Source of the DNA: Pontibacter oryzae
GTDB taxonomy: Bacteria > Bacteroidota > Bacteroidia > Cytophagales > Hymenobacteraceae
Length of the DNA: 64,000 bases
NCBI RefSeq assembly: GCF_003576375.1
Contig: NZ_QWGE01000004.1
Coordinates: 124,001-188,000 of the forward strand
Direction of reading: 5' to 3'
Of the stretch, positions 1-8,591 are shown piece after piece; the first letter of the stretch is position 1, and every line of letters begins with the position of its first letter. Under the pieces are notes generated by a model. That model was given only the letters and a program-made list of their open reading frames with translations, did not search any database and was not told the DNA's origin. Both the position numbers and the translations under genes were made by a program.

Positions 1-318
1 GTACAAAGCATGCAGGATTTCTGGGGCAAATACTCAGCTACAGCTAACACCGAAGGTAACGTGTTCGATGCTTCTTATGTGAAGCTGAGAGAAGTAAGAG
101 TTTCTTATACTTTGCCTAAGAGATGGTTGGAGAACACTTTTGTAGGATCTGCTGAGTTTGGCCTGGAAGGCCGTAACCTGTGGATCATCCACTCAAACGT
201 GCCTCATATCGATCCAGAGTCTAACTTCTTCGGTGCTGGTTCAGTAGGTGAAGGTGTTGAATTTAACACTATGCCAACTACAAGAACTCTGGGCTTTAAC
301 CTGAGAGTGACGCTTTAA
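1..318 (+). CDS. SusC/RagA-type TonB-linked outer membrane protein, C-terminal end (partial)
   Basis: The reading frame is open from base 1, so the gene begins outside the window; only the last 105 codons are present. The end carries the typical SusC finish: a DASYVKLREVRVSYTLP segment, then EFGLEGRNLWI, then a final aromatic/hydrophobic strand (LGFNLRVTL) for outer-membrane assembly. SusC proteins are barrels that import glycans or peptides with TonB energy and are capped by a SusD lipoprotein. A SusD gene follows 29 bases later, which supports the call and an operon. The substrate cannot be read from this fragment. Confidence 0.93.
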   Translation, partial: VQSMQDFWGKYSATANTEGNVFDASYVKLREVRVSYTLPKRWLENTFVGSAEFGLEGRNLWIIHSNVPHIDPESNFFGAGSVGEGVEFNTMPTTRTLGFNLRVTL

Positions 319-347
319 TAGTTGTTGGAAAATTAAATTGTTTTAAG

Positions 348-1799
348 ATGTTTAAAAACATTAAAAGATATACAGTGATAGCAGCGCTTGGCCTTACGGC
401 AGTAGCTGCAACATCCTGCGAGAGTTATCTCGATATTAACACAGACCCTTACGCAAGTACAAAGGTTGAGCCTAAGCTGTTGTTTAACTATGCAACAACT
501 AACTGGGCAGCTAACCGTGCAGGTGGCGACAACTACATTCCAATTGCCCTGTCAGCGCAAACTATCGCGAGTGGCGGTAACTTTGGTTGGGGTAAAGACA
601 ACGTGTACGAAATCAGCCCTTACAGCACAGGTAACACCTGGAAGGCATACTATGCTACAGCTGGTCTAAACCTTGTTCAGGCTATCGCTGAAGCAGAGAA
701 GGCAAGCCCTGCAAACAACAATGCAGCTGCGCAAGCTAAGATCGAGCTAGCCACGATGATGTATGAGGCTACTCTTATCTGGGGCGATATTCCATTCTCG
801 GAGTCTTGGCAGGAGAGTATCTCTTATCCAAAGTTCGATGCTCAGAAATCTGTTTTTGAGCAGGTAATTGGGCTTTTGGATGAGGCTATCGCTCAGATCG
901 ATGAAACCAGCCCACTTAAAATTTCAGAGTATGACCTGATTTACAATGGAGACTTGAGCAAGTGGAAGAGTTTCGCTAAATCCATTAAGTTTAAGACTTA
1001 CATGGTGATGGTAGATAAAGATCCTTCTGTAGCTTCCAAAATCGGTCAGATGTTAAACGAGGGAGGAATGGTTTCTTCTGCTGCGGCAAACTTCACCTTC
1101 CCGTTCTATAACACACCAGATAAAGAGAACCCAAGATATAAGATCCTTAAGCGCTATGCAGGCGGGTCTAATATTTTCTTCTTTGCAAACAACAACGTGT
1201 TGAGCTACATGAAGCAGCTGGAAGACCCGCGTATTCCGGTATACTTTGATAAGCCAGCAGGTGTTAGCACTTATAACGGTGTTGACTCGGAAGAAGAGGC
1301 AGATGCCACTACAGCTACCATCAGCATGTACCTTTACAGACCAGATGCCCCAGAAGTAGTTTATACTTACCAGGAGCAACTGTACCTGGAAGCAGAGGCT
1401 TATGCAAGAGGGTTAGGCGTAGGTCAGGATCTGAACAAAGCAAATGAGCTATACAAGAAAGCTACTTTGCAAGCATTGCTGTTTAACGGCATTGCATCTT
1501 CAACGGCTCAGGATTATGTAGATAACACATTGCCGGCCTTAACTTCAGTTGCAAAACCAGTAGACCAGATTCACTTAATGCAGTGGATTGACTTAATGGA
1601 CAGACCGCTGGAAGCTTGGACGCAATGGAGAAGATCAGGAAGCGAAGGCAACGAAGTGCCTACCTTGACTCAGCCAGAGGGTACACCTGCCGGCGGCCTG
1701 ATCAGAAGATGGGTATACTCTCCAGATGAAGCCACTTCTAACGCTAACACACCAAGCCCAACTCCGATTATCACTCAGAAACTGTGGTTCGATCTGTAG
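348..1799 (+). CDS. SusD/RagB-like nutrient-binding lipoprotein
   Basis: 483 residues. The N-terminus is a lipoprotein signal with lipobox ATSC and Cys about residue 24, followed by ESYLDINTDP, which is characteristic of the SusD-like_2 (PF12771-type) branch. The body is alpha-helical with TPR-like stretches (YEATLIWGDIPFSESW; EQLYLEAEAYARGLG). The C-terminus has the usual WI..MDRPLEAWTQWRRSG and the closing TQKLWFD. Such proteins sit on the outer surface over the SusC channel and bind the substrate. It directly follows a SusC gene and precedes a small lipoprotein gene, so the three probably form one operon. Start ATG chosen for the signal peptide. Confidence 0.95.
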   Translation: MFKNIKRYTVIAALGLTAVAATSCESYLDINTDPYASTKVEPKLLFNYATTNWAANRAGGDNYIPIALSAQTIASGGNFGWGKDNVYEISPYSTGNTWKAYYATAGLNLVQAIAEAEKASPANNNAAAQAKIELATMMYEATLIWGDIPFSESWQESISYPKFDAQKSVFEQVIGLLDEAIAQIDETSPLKISEYDLIYNGDLSKWKSFAKSIKFKTYMVMVDKDPSVASKIGQMLNEGGMVSSAAANFTFPFYNTPDKENPRYKILKRYAGGSNIFFFANNNVLSYMKQLEDPRIPVYFDKPAGVSTYNGVDSEEEADATTATISMYLYRPDAPEVVYTYQEQLYLEAEAYARGLGVGQDLNKANELYKKATLQALLFNGIASSTAQDYVDNTLPALTSVAKPVDQIHLMQWIDLMDRPLEAWTQWRRSGSEGNEVPTLTQPEGTPAGGLIRRWVYSPDEATSNANTPSPTPIITQKLWFDL

Positions 1800-1823
1800 G
1801 TCTTTTAATTCAAGAATAGTATC

Positions 1824-2252
1824 ATGAAGAATAAACTAATAATGTTAGCCCTGATGGGCACTATGTTCTCTTTCTCATCTTGCGAGAAGGACATGGATAC
1901 ATATGATTTCTCTAACTCAATGCCTGCTTATGTTGAGATAAAATCTAAAGCAAATATTGAAGTTGAGGAGGAGAAAACAGCTTCTATAACTTTTCAATCA
2001 AGAGAGTTTTTCCAGCAGGATAAAACTTTAAAATATGAAGTAACTGGAGCATTCACTAAGTCAGGAACAGTAACCTTAGCTAGAAATACCAATTCTATTA
2101 CGCTAAACCTTCCAGTTCCTGCCAATGTTGTTCCTGCAGGGCAAACTTCTGCTACTGCAACTTTAACTCTTGTTGAAGCTGATGGCCTTTCAGTTGGTCG
2201 TAAAGGATCTGATAAAGAAAAGGTTGTTTTGCAAATAACACCTAAGCTATAA
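1824..2252 (+). CDS. small lipoprotein of the SusCD operon
   Basis: 142 residues. The signal peptide ends in the lipobox FSSC with Cys at residue 20. The mature part, with alternating hydrophobic strands (TASITFQSREFFQ; TVTLARNTNSITLNLPVP; ATATLTLVEADGL), looks like one Ig-like or Calx-beta-like beta-sandwich. It lies 24 bases after the SusD gene and ends just before a strong terminator, so it is the last gene of the operon. Accessory surface lipoproteins in this position often help bind ligand, but no specific ligand can be named. No enzymatic motif is visible. Confidence 0.8.
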   Translation: MKNKLIMLALMGTMFSFSSCEKDMDTYDFSNSMPAYVEIKSKANIEVEEEKTASITFQSREFFQQDKTLKYEVTGAFTKSGTVTLARNTNSITLNLPVPANVVPAGQTSATATLTLVEADGLSVGRKGSDKEKVVLQITPKL

Positions 2253-2265
2253 ATTGCTTTAGAGT

Positions 2266-2309
2266 CCAATAAAAAAGCCCGCCTCAAATGAGGCGGGCTT
2301 TTTTATTGG
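2266..2309. terminator. bidirectional intrinsic terminator
   Basis: A perfect inverted repeat with 20-base arms (CCAATAAAAAAGCCCGCCTC and its complement) and a 4-base loop. It has A-run and T-run flanks on both sides. It sits between the convergent lipoprotein gene and PAP2 gene and can serve both strands. Confidence 0.92.
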
Positions 2310-2319
2310 AGTAAAGTTA

Positions 2320-3126
2320 TTAAAACTGATATACCACAGCCAGGCCGTCATACATTGTGGTTCGTTCTGGTATGAGTGTTATAGGGGAGCCACGCCGGTG
2401 AAGCTCAGGCACCAAAATTCCTATACCTGTGCCAATGGCATAGCCAACAATATTATCGCTCAGGAAATGCTTGCCAGCTCTTAAGCGTAAGTAACCAACT
2501 ACCGCTGGTACGGTGGCCGCTGCAGCCCAAATATAGGGGCGGGCAGGAGAGTCGGGATTAAAGTCATGATATACTTTAGCCAGAAAAAAAGTAGCAGCAG
2601 CTGTAGCAGCCGTATGGCCGGCGTAAAAAGAATTAGTAGCTTGTTTATCAGTACGAAGCTCTAAAGAAGCGTCTGAAGTATAAACGTATGGCCTTTTACG
2701 TGACGATGTACCAGCAGTCATACTATACAAGCCCCCTGCTATGGAAAGTGTTTGGCCATACAGTAAGTATACTTGTGGCGCATTTTGCTTAATGTCATCA
2801 TCAAGAAGAAGAAGGAGTGGCGCTAAGAATGAACCATAGAAAGGGTAATCGCTTACAGTTTCTGCGTTAGCGCTATAATTGCCTGCCGAAAACCGGTCAA
2901 AGCTGTTAACATCATTAACATTTAACTGGGATAAGTCAGCTTCAGTGAGCCGTGTCTTTTTTTCAATCAGGATGTTCCCTATTACTGTGGCACCTATGCC
3001 TCCGGCAGCTATGGATCCATCGCGGAGCCAGTCTGTTTTATACGGCGACGTAGCAGTCTGGCCATTAACTATACTTGGGAGTAATATTAGAGCCAGCAAC
3101 CACAGTAACAGGGGACTCCTCAACAT
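2320..3126 (-). CDS. PAP2-superfamily phosphatase, periplasmic (second of a tandem pair)
   Basis: 268 residues. The N-terminal signal peptide ends near VNGQ. The three-part PAP2 active site is visible: a K-rich/RP element (SRKRPYVY), the SGH-like element SFYAGHTA, and the GKHFLSDNIVG element carrying the nucleophile His and the Asp. The family removes phosphate from lipid phosphates such as undecaprenyl pyrophosphate or phosphatidic acid. It lies two bases after the stop of a close paralogue, so the pair is co-transcribed. The lipid substrate is not determinable from sequence alone. Confidence 0.88.
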   Translation of the reverse strand: MLRSPLLLWLLALILLPSIVNGQTATSPYKTDWLRDGSIAAGGIGATVIGNILIEKKTRLTEADLSQLNVNDVNSFDRFSAGNYSANAETVSDYPFYGSFLAPLLLLLDDDIKQNAPQVYLLYGQTLSIAGGLYSMTAGTSSRKRPYVYTSDASLELRTDKQATNSFYAGHTAATAAATFFLAKVYHDFNPDSPARPYIWAAAATVPAVVGYLRLRAGKHFLSDNIVGYAIGTGIGILVPELHRRGSPITLIPERTTMYDGLAVVYQF

Positions 3127-3128
3127 TG

Positions 3129-3932
3129 TTAGAAAGTATAAGTGAGAAGCGCACCATTGTATTGCCTGCTCGACACCGGTATTAAACTGATGTTGCGGGT
3201 ATTGGTTTTCTTGTGCAGCTGAGGCACCAGTATACCTGCGGCGGCGCCTAGGCCATACCCTAAAAGATTATCACTCAGAAAGTGTTTGCCAGCCTTCAGG
3301 CGCAAGTAACCTACAGTAGCCGGGATAGCTGCGGCAGCTGCCCAAACGTATGGTCTGGCTCCAGAATCAGGGTTAAAGTCATGGAAGATTTTGGCAGCAA
3401 AAAATGTAGCACTTGCTGTAGCAGCAGTATGGCCAGCATAAAAGGAGTTGCGGGCATTAGCCGTATTTTTGTCGGAAATGTCAACATCATCGCTGTAAAC
3501 CAAAGGGCGCGTACGCTCTACGTTTCCGTTTGTCATAGTAAATAGGGCGCCTGTAACAGCCATTGTTTCAACATATAGCACGGCTACCTGTCCTGCTTTG
3601 CTACCAACGTTTTTGTTCAATAGCATTACAACAGGCATAGCAAAAGATCCATAGAACGGGAAGTCACTTATCTTCTTGGCACTCTCCGAGTCATACCCAG
3701 CCGAAAAGCGGTCAAATCCATTAACATCGTTTTTGTCAAGAGCCGAGATTTGCTCCTCGGTAAGGCCGCTTTTATCCTGCATCAGCGATAGGCCATACGC
3801 GCTCAGGCCCATGCCTGCAGCAATAATCGGGGCATCAACTTTAAAGCTGGTTTTATAAGGCGAATCGTCTTGTGCTGAAGCGTTGCCTATTAATAAAGTT
3901 AAAATACAAATAAGGGATAGTATACGTTTCAT
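3129..3932 (-). CDS. PAP2-superfamily phosphatase, periplasmic (first of a tandem pair)
   Basis: 267 residues with signal peptide MKRILSLICILTLLIGNASAQ. The PAP2 motifs are VERTRPLVY, SFYAGHTAATASATFF and LKAGKHFLSDNLLGYGLG. Sequence and length match the downstream gene closely throughout (shared NGFDRFSAG, DFPFYGSF, YHDFNPDS or FHDFNPDS, ARPYVWAAAA), so this is a local gene duplication. The start lies 261 bases from metK in divergent orientation. The likely role is dephosphorylation of lipid carriers or phospholipids on the outer face of the inner membrane. Confidence 0.88.
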   Translation of the reverse strand: MKRILSLICILTLLIGNASAQDDSPYKTSFKVDAPIIAAGMGLSAYGLSLMQDKSGLTEEQISALDKNDVNGFDRFSAGYDSESAKKISDFPFYGSFAMPVVMLLNKNVGSKAGQVAVLYVETMAVTGALFTMTNGNVERTRPLVYSDDVDISDKNTANARNSFYAGHTAATASATFFAAKIFHDFNPDSGARPYVWAAAAAIPATVGYLRLKAGKHFLSDNLLGYGLGAAAGILVPQLHKKTNTRNISLIPVSSRQYNGALLTYTF

Positions 3933-4104
3933 AAAGGGTTATTTCAAATGATGCAATTTGTTGTAGATGAAACGGGCCATAATTTTAAAAGGTTATGCTT
4001 TTATACTTCCCTTCTAATGGCCTGCCCAGGCAAGTAGCAGATTTGCAAAACGTAACCTTTTGCCTCTAAATGGCTACAAGGCTTAGAGTGAGCCTGATAT
4101 TCAG

Positions 4105-4135
4105 TTTCAAGTGTGGCAGATTTGTCTTAGCTTTG
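4105..4135 (+). promoter_or_regulatory. predicted metK promoter (TTTC-N19-TAGCTTTG)
   Basis: The -7 element TAGCTTTG at 4128-4135 fits the Bacteroidota consensus TAnnTTTG exactly, and TTTC at 4105-4108 stands 19 bases upstream as a near-consensus -33 element. The expected start of transcription, near 4140, falls at a small hairpin (GCTGCC at 4141-4146 with GGCAGC at 4153-4158) that would form the very 5' end of the metK message. I see no known SAM-riboswitch core here. Confidence 0.5.
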
Positions 4136-4193
4136 TAGCCGCTGCCAAGGGGGGCAGCTGGTTTATACTTTGTACCTAAACCCATAGAAAAAA

Positions 4194-5498
4194 ATGCCTT
4201 ATTTATTTACATCTGAGTCTGTGTCTGAAGGGCACCCAGATAAAGTAGCCGACCAGATCTCGGATGCACTTTTAGATGAGTTCCTGAAGCAAGACCCACA
4301 GTCTAAAGTAGCTTGCGAAACACTGGTAACCACAGGCCTTGTGGTGCTGAGCGGCGAGGTAAAGACAGAAGCCTACGTAGACGTACAAAAGGTAGCCCGC
4401 GACGTGATTAAGCGTATCGGCTATACTAAATCAGAATATATGTTTGATGCGGATGCCTGTGGAGTAATCTCGGCCATCCATGAGCAATCATCTGATATTA
4501 ACCAGGGCGTTGAGCGTGCCAAGCCGGAGGAGCAGGGCGCTGGCGACCAGGGTATGATGTTTGGCTATGCCACCAACGAAACGGATAACTACATGCCGCT
4601 GGCCCTGAGCATATCCCACTTGCTGCTTCAGGAGCTGTCTGCCATCCGCAAGGAAGGCAAAGAAATGACATACCTGCGCCCGGATGCCAAGTCTCAGGTG
4701 ACTATACGTTACAATGATAATGATGTGCCTGAGAAGATCGATACGATTGTTATCTCTACACAGCACGATGAGTTTGTAGCAACGGAAGGCAACACGCCGG
4801 AAGCCAAAGACGCTGCAGAGAAAAAGATGGTAGCCAAGATCAAGGAAGATGTTGATACTATACTTATCCCGCGTGTATTAAAGCTGTTGCCAGAGCGTAC
4901 GCAGAAGCTATTCAATGCGGATATTATTTACCACATCAACCCAACGGGTAAGTTCGTGATTGGCGGCCCGCACGGCGATACCGGTCTTACAGGCCGTAAG
5001 ATTATCGTGGATACCTATGGCGGCAAAGGTGCTCACGGCGGCGGAGCTTTCTCCGGGAAGGATTCATCTAAAGTAGACCGTTCTGCAGCCTACGCCGCGC
5101 GCCATATTGCCAAAAACCTGGTAGCTGCTGGCGTATCAGACCAGGCGCTGGTGCAGGTGGCTTATGCTATTGGCGTGGCAAAACCGGTTGGTTTATATGT
5201 AACTACCTATGGCTCTACCAAGGTGAAGGATGCCGCCGGCAACCTGATGAGCGATGGTGAGATTGCCGAGAAGGTAAGCAAGTTGTTTGATATGCGCCCT
5301 TATGCCATTGTGCAACGCTACGGCCTGCAAAACCCTATCTTTGCTGAAACTGCTGCGTACGGCCACATGGGCAGAACGCCGGGCAAGAAAGTAGTAGAAA
5401 TCTCTGTAAACGGTAAAAAAGAGACCAAAGAGTTCGAGACTTTTACCTGGGAGAAACTTGATTATGTTGATAAGATAAAAGCTGAGTTCGGATTGTAA
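4194..5498 (+). CDS. metK: S-adenosylmethionine synthetase
   Basis: 434 residues. It makes S-adenosylmethionine from methionine and ATP in the cytoplasm. The N-terminal signature [17 protein letters not shown] is intact, as are the loop segment [10 protein letters not shown] and the glycine-rich [25 protein letters not shown] split across the active site. Length is slightly above the E. coli enzyme, with internal insertions such as residues 190-215, as I recall for Bacteroidota MetK. The gene stands alone between a divergent PAP2 pair and a convergent hpf, and ends at a large palindromic terminator. The partner enzyme of the methyl cycle, ahcY, is at 39.6 kb. Confidence 0.98.
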   Translation: MPYLFTSESVSEGHPDKVADQISDALLDEFLKQDPQSKVACETLVTTGLVVLSGEVKTEAYVDVQKVARDVIKRIGYTKSEYMFDADACGVISAIHEQSSDINQGVERAKPEEQGAGDQGMMFGYATNETDNYMPLALSISHLLLQELSAIRKEGKEMTYLRPDAKSQVTIRYNDNDVPEKIDTIVISTQHDEFVATEGNTPEAKDAAEKKMVAKIKEDVDTILIPRVLKLLPERTQKLFNADIIYHINPTGKFVIGGPHGDTGLTGRKIIVDTYGGKGAHGGGAFSGKDSSKVDRSAAYAARHIAKNLVAAGVSDQALVQVAYAIGVAKPVGLYVTTYGSTKVKDAAGNLMSDGEIAEKVSKLFDMRPYAIVQRYGLQNPIFAETAAYGHMGRTPGKKVVEISVNGKKETKEFETFTWEKLDYVDKIKAEFGL

Positions 5499-5520
5499 TC
5501 CAGCTTGCAAGTATAAACCA

Positions 5521-5573
5521 AGTATAAAAAGCGAAGGCCTGCTAAATTAGCAGGCCTTCGCTTTTTATACTTA
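5521..5573. terminator. long palindromic terminator bounded by AAGTATA/TATACTT
   Basis: Two perfect 26-base arms around one central base, containing the core AAAAAGCGAAGGCCTGCTAA and its complement. The outermost bases of the palindrome are the AAGTATA heptamer and its complement, the same motif that is dispersed through the window. It serves convergent metK and hpf. Confidence 0.92.
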
Positions 5574-5589
5574 ATGACAAACGTGATCT

Positions 5590-5889
5590 CTAGTGTGCCA
5601 TTTGCTTTTCCTTAAACTTTTTGAGCTGTCGGCGCATTGCCTCCACGGCAGCATCAGCGGCGGCTTCAAAAGATGGGGCTTCTTCTTTAGAGAAGAGGGT
5701 GGAGCCCGGCACAAAGAGCTTGATCTCTACGGTTTTAGTGGCGATGCCGTCATTGTTATTATGTTTGAGAAACACTTCGCCTTCCACTACGCGGTCGTAA
5801 AACGTTTCCAGCTTATCAATACGCTGCTGAACGAAGTCAGTCAATTGTTGATCTGCCTCAAAGTGGATAGAATGCATCTGTAGCTTCAT
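5590..5889 (-). CDS. hpf: ribosome hibernation-promoting factor, short form
   Basis: 99 residues, matching the short HPF/YfiA type without the C-terminal dimerisation domain of long HPF. The beta-alpha-beta-beta-beta-alpha pattern is visible (MQMHSIHFEADQQLTDFVQQ; TVEIKLFVPGSTLFSKEEAPSFEAAADAAVEAMRRQLKKFK). It binds the 30S decoding region in slow growth and inactivates ribosomes. It lies 23 bases downstream of xerC, and rpsU is upstream, all on the minus strand, so the three are probably one transcription unit. Confidence 0.93.
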   Translation of the reverse strand: MKLQMHSIHFEADQQLTDFVQQRIDKLETFYDRVVEGEVFLKHNNNDGIATKTVEIKLFVPGSTLFSKEEAPSFEAAADAAVEAMRRQLKKFKEKQMAH

Positions 5890-5912
5890 AGTCTTTAAAT
5901 TAAAAGTTAAAC

Positions 5913-6791
5913 TTATGCTTTAGGATGAGCTTTCTCGAAGATAGACTTCAGCTGCTCAATTGAATTGTGTGTGTAAACCTGTGTTGCCGCCAGGCTGGCG
6001 TGCCCCAGTAGATCTTTAATCGCGTTTAGGTCAGCTCCCTTGTTAAGAAGGTGTGTGGCGAAGGAATGGCGCAGCACATGGGGGCTGGTATGTTCGGAGG
6101 TAGTGATCAAGCTGATATACTTCTTTACAACGCGATAAACGAATTTTGGGTATAGGGGGCGAGCTTTATTAGTAACGAGCAATTTTACCGAATTGTTATC
6201 ACCGAAAAAGCGTTTTTTCTCATGCTGGTAAGCATCCAGGGCCTGCAGTAGGGAGTCGTTTAGCGGCACAATGCGCTCTTTGTTTCCTTTGCCCAGTACG
6301 CGCACTGTTTTGGCCCGTAGTTCCAGATCTGAGGGCTCAATATGAATGAGCTCTGCCAGGCGGATACCAGTGCCATACAGGAACTCCAAGATCAGGCGGT
6401 CGCGCTGGCCTTCAAAGGTATCCTCAAAAGTAAAGCTGTCGAGCAGGTTATTGAAAGGCTCCTCCTGCACAAAGGCAGGGAGTTTCTTGGTGGCTTTCGG
6501 CGCCTTTATGCGCAGCATGGGGTTTACCTTAATGCGTTCCTGGGCCAGTAAAAACTTGTAATAAGAGCGTAGGCAAGCAATCTTGCGGTTAATGGAGCGC
6601 GGCTTGATGTTATTTTGAACCAGTGTCAGAATCCAGGATCGGATAATGGTGTGGTCAGCTTCTGCGGCGTCTGTAATTTCGTATACTTGCTGAAGGTAAT
6701 CAGCAAACTGCCCCAGATCGGTATGATAAGAGGTGAGCGTATGCGGGCTATACCGCTTCTCGTATTGTAGGTACTTAAAAAATAAATCCAT
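5913..6791 (-). CDS. xerC: tyrosine recombinase XerC/XerD family (chromosome dimer resolution)
   Basis: 292 residues, the usual length for Xer. An N-terminal SAM-like core-binding domain (FFKYLQYEKRYSPHTLTSY) is followed by the catalytic domain. Catalytic residues visible are Arg in GTGIRLAEL, Lys in VLGKGNKER, HxxR in SPHVLRHSFATHLL, His in DLLGHASL and Tyr in TQVYTHNS. It acts at dif sites to resolve chromosome dimers. Its place between rpsU and hpf is, as I recall, conserved in Bacteroidota and argues for a housekeeping recombinase rather than a phage or island integrase. The choice of C over D is uncertain. Confidence 0.88.
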   Translation of the reverse strand: MDLFFKYLQYEKRYSPHTLTSYHTDLGQFADYLQQVYEITDAAEADHTIIRSWILTLVQNNIKPRSINRKIACLRSYYKFLLAQERIKVNPMLRIKAPKATKKLPAFVQEEPFNNLLDSFTFEDTFEGQRDRLILEFLYGTGIRLAELIHIEPSDLELRAKTVRVLGKGNKERIVPLNDSLLQALDAYQHEKKRFFGDNNSVKLLVTNKARPLYPKFVYRVVKKYISLITTSEHTSPHVLRHSFATHLLNKGADLNAIKDLLGHASLAATQVYTHNSIEQLKSIFEKAHPKA

Positions 6792-6862
6792 AAACTAGTA
6801 TACCTGACTGGGTGTATCAGATATACTAATTTATGGAAAAATAAAATATCTTGTTAGAGATA

Positions 6863-7057
6863 CTAGTAGTTTTGCTCAGCAAACAGGTGCTGCTTGTATA
6901 CAGCTCTCTCTTTTTGCTTTCTTTTAGCAATTGACGGCTTCTCGAAATAGGCTCTAGAGCGCAGTTCCTTCAAAACACCAGTTCTCTCAAATTTCTTCTT
7001 GAATCTCTTCAGAGCACGGTCTACAGACTCGTTATCTTTTACGTTTACAATGATCAT
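6863..7057 (-). CDS. rpsU: 30S ribosomal protein S21
   Basis: 64 residues. It starts MIIVNVKDNESVDRALKRFKK, followed by the FERTGVLKELRSRAYFEKPS core of S21 and a basic tail. It is a small subunit protein near the anti-Shine-Dalgarno end of 16S rRNA. It is first in the apparent rpsU-xerC-hpf unit; 71 bases separate it from xerC. Confidence 0.97.
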   Translation of the reverse strand: MIIVNVKDNESVDRALKRFKKKFERTGVLKELRSRAYFEKPSIAKRKQKERAVYKQHLFAEQNY

Positions 7058-7169
7058 ATTATTCCTCGCTTCTCTTTGAATTTAGGGTTGCAAATTTAAA
7101 CAAGCTTTGACTTAAAAATCAACTTATTGGCTAATTATTTCTTGCTCAGCCTGATTTTATTTTAGAAAG

Positions 7170-7202
7170 TGTGGCAGAAGCGCCTATATAGCCTCTGCCA
7201 CA
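7170..7202 (-). terminator. probable terminator after acyl-CoA dehydrogenase
   Basis: Imperfect inverted repeat TGTGGCAGAAG ... CCTCTGCCACA. On the minus strand it lies just after the dehydrogenase stop and is followed by CTTTCTAAAAT. The U-run is weak, so termination strength is uncertain. Confidence 0.55.
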
Positions 7203-7208
7203 GCTTTT

Positions 7209-8348
7209 TTATTTAAGCATGGCTCTGGATATAACAAGCTTTTGTATCTCGCTTGTTCCCTCGCCGATGGTGCAAAGTTTGGCATCGCGGTAATATTTCT
7301 CTGCAGGGTAATCTTTGGTAAAGCCATAGCCGCCAAAAATCTGCACACCTTCGTTTGCCACCCTCACCGATACTTCAGAGGCATAGAGCTTAGCCATCGC
7401 TGATTCCTTATTTACGTTCAGGCCGCGGTTCTTCATATCGGCAGCCTGGTATGTCAGTAGCGAAGCCGCTTCGATCTCTGTCGCCATGTCGGCTAGCTTA
7501 AAGGCGATGCCCTGGAAGCTGGAGATTGGCTTGTTAAACTGCTGGCGTTCTTTAGAGTAAGCTAAAGCCGCCTCAAAAGCACCCTGTGCAATGCCCAACG
7601 AGAGGGCTGCGATAGAGATACGGCCGCCATCCAGTACTTTCATGGCCTGCACGAAGCCTTCGCCTACCTCGCCCAGGATCTGGTCTTTGTGCACGCGGCA
7701 ATCCTGGAAGATCAGCTCCGTGGTTTCTGAGGCGCGCATGCCCAGCTTGTCTTCTTTGCGGCCAGCGCTGAAGCCTTCAGTGCCTTTCTCAATCACGAAA
7801 GCCGTCATGCCATGCGAGTCGCCCACCTCACCGGTGCGTACAATAACAACAGCTACATTGCCAGACTTACCGTGCGTGATAAAGTTCTTAGCGCCGTTAA
7901 TTACCCAGTAATCACCGTCCTGCACGGCTACGGTGCGCATGTTACCCGCATCTGAGCCTGTGTTTGGTTCTGTTAGGCCCCAGGCGCCGATCCACTCGGC
8001 AGTTGCCAGCTTAGGCAGGTATTTCTTCTTCTGCTCCTCGTTTCCGAACTGGAGGATGTGCCCGGTACAAAGCGAGTTGTGCGCGGCCATGGAAAGGCCG
8101 ATAGAGCCATCGATCTTAGATAGCTCCGCGATAGCAGTTACATACTCCAGGTAGCCAAAGCCTGAGCCGCCATACTCTGTAGGCACAAGCACGCCCATCA
8201 GACCCAGTTCGCCGAGTTTTTTAAAGACCTCCACCGGAAACTCCTGTGATTCGTCCCACTCCATCATTTTGGGCTTGATGTGCTTCGCACCAAAATCACG
8301 GACCATGTCCGCGATCATGCGCTGGTTTTCAGTTGTTTTTAATTCCAT
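7209..8348 (-). CDS. acyl-CoA dehydrogenase, short-chain type
   Basis: 379 residues, full family length. It catalyses FAD-dependent alpha,beta-dehydrogenation of acyl-CoA and passes electrons to ETF. The N-terminal helical domain, the middle beta domain (AWGLTEPNTGSDAGNM; NGAKNFITHG) and the C-terminal helical domain (SKERQQFNKPISSFQGIAFKLA; GYGFTKDYPAEKYYRDAK) are all present. The catalytic base is the first Glu of GEGTSEIQ near the C-terminus, the position used by butyryl-CoA dehydrogenases. The gene is isolated, with no beta-oxidation partners nearby. The exact chain length cannot be read. Confidence 0.93.
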   Translation of the reverse strand: MELKTTENQRMIADMVRDFGAKHIKPKMMEWDESQEFPVEVFKKLGELGLMGVLVPTEYGGSGFGYLEYVTAIAELSKIDGSIGLSMAAHNSLCTGHILQFGNEEQKKKYLPKLATAEWIGAWGLTEPNTGSDAGNMRTVAVQDGDYWVINGAKNFITHGKSGNVAVVIVRTGEVGDSHGMTAFVIEKGTEGFSAGRKEDKLGMRASETTELIFQDCRVHKDQILGEVGEGFVQAMKVLDGGRISIAALSLGIAQGAFEAALAYSKERQQFNKPISSFQGIAFKLADMATEIEAASLLTYQAADMKNRGLNVNKESAMAKLYASEVSVRVANEGVQIFGGYGFTKDYPAEKYYRDAKLCTIGEGTSEIQKLVISRAMLK

Positions 8349-8591
8349 TTATAGTTTGGGTTCATGTAAGGTGATAAGTAGCCTTTACTAACGGTAGCGC
8401 ACTATCCGTTGTTTACAAAGCTATGTAAATAAGGCCAAAGGGGCAATCAGGCATATAGATTTAATCGTATGTAAAAGAGGCTACTGTAGCCTGTGCCAGC
8501 TTTATTTTGACCGTGATTTTAATTTCTGTTATTTTGAGCTTTGTTTGCTGTGCTGCCCGCATGCAGCAGGGCCACAGGAACCAATGTAGAG

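Noticed and set aside
4136..4193. SAM riboswitch in the metK leader
   Set aside because: The leader is under 60 bases and only a simple hairpin is present; no known SAM-aptamer core could be matched.
5913..6791. Tyrosine recombinase as integrase of a mobile element
   Set aside because: It sits between rpsU and hpf with housekeeping Xer length and motifs; no attachment repeats, phage or conjugation genes are nearby.
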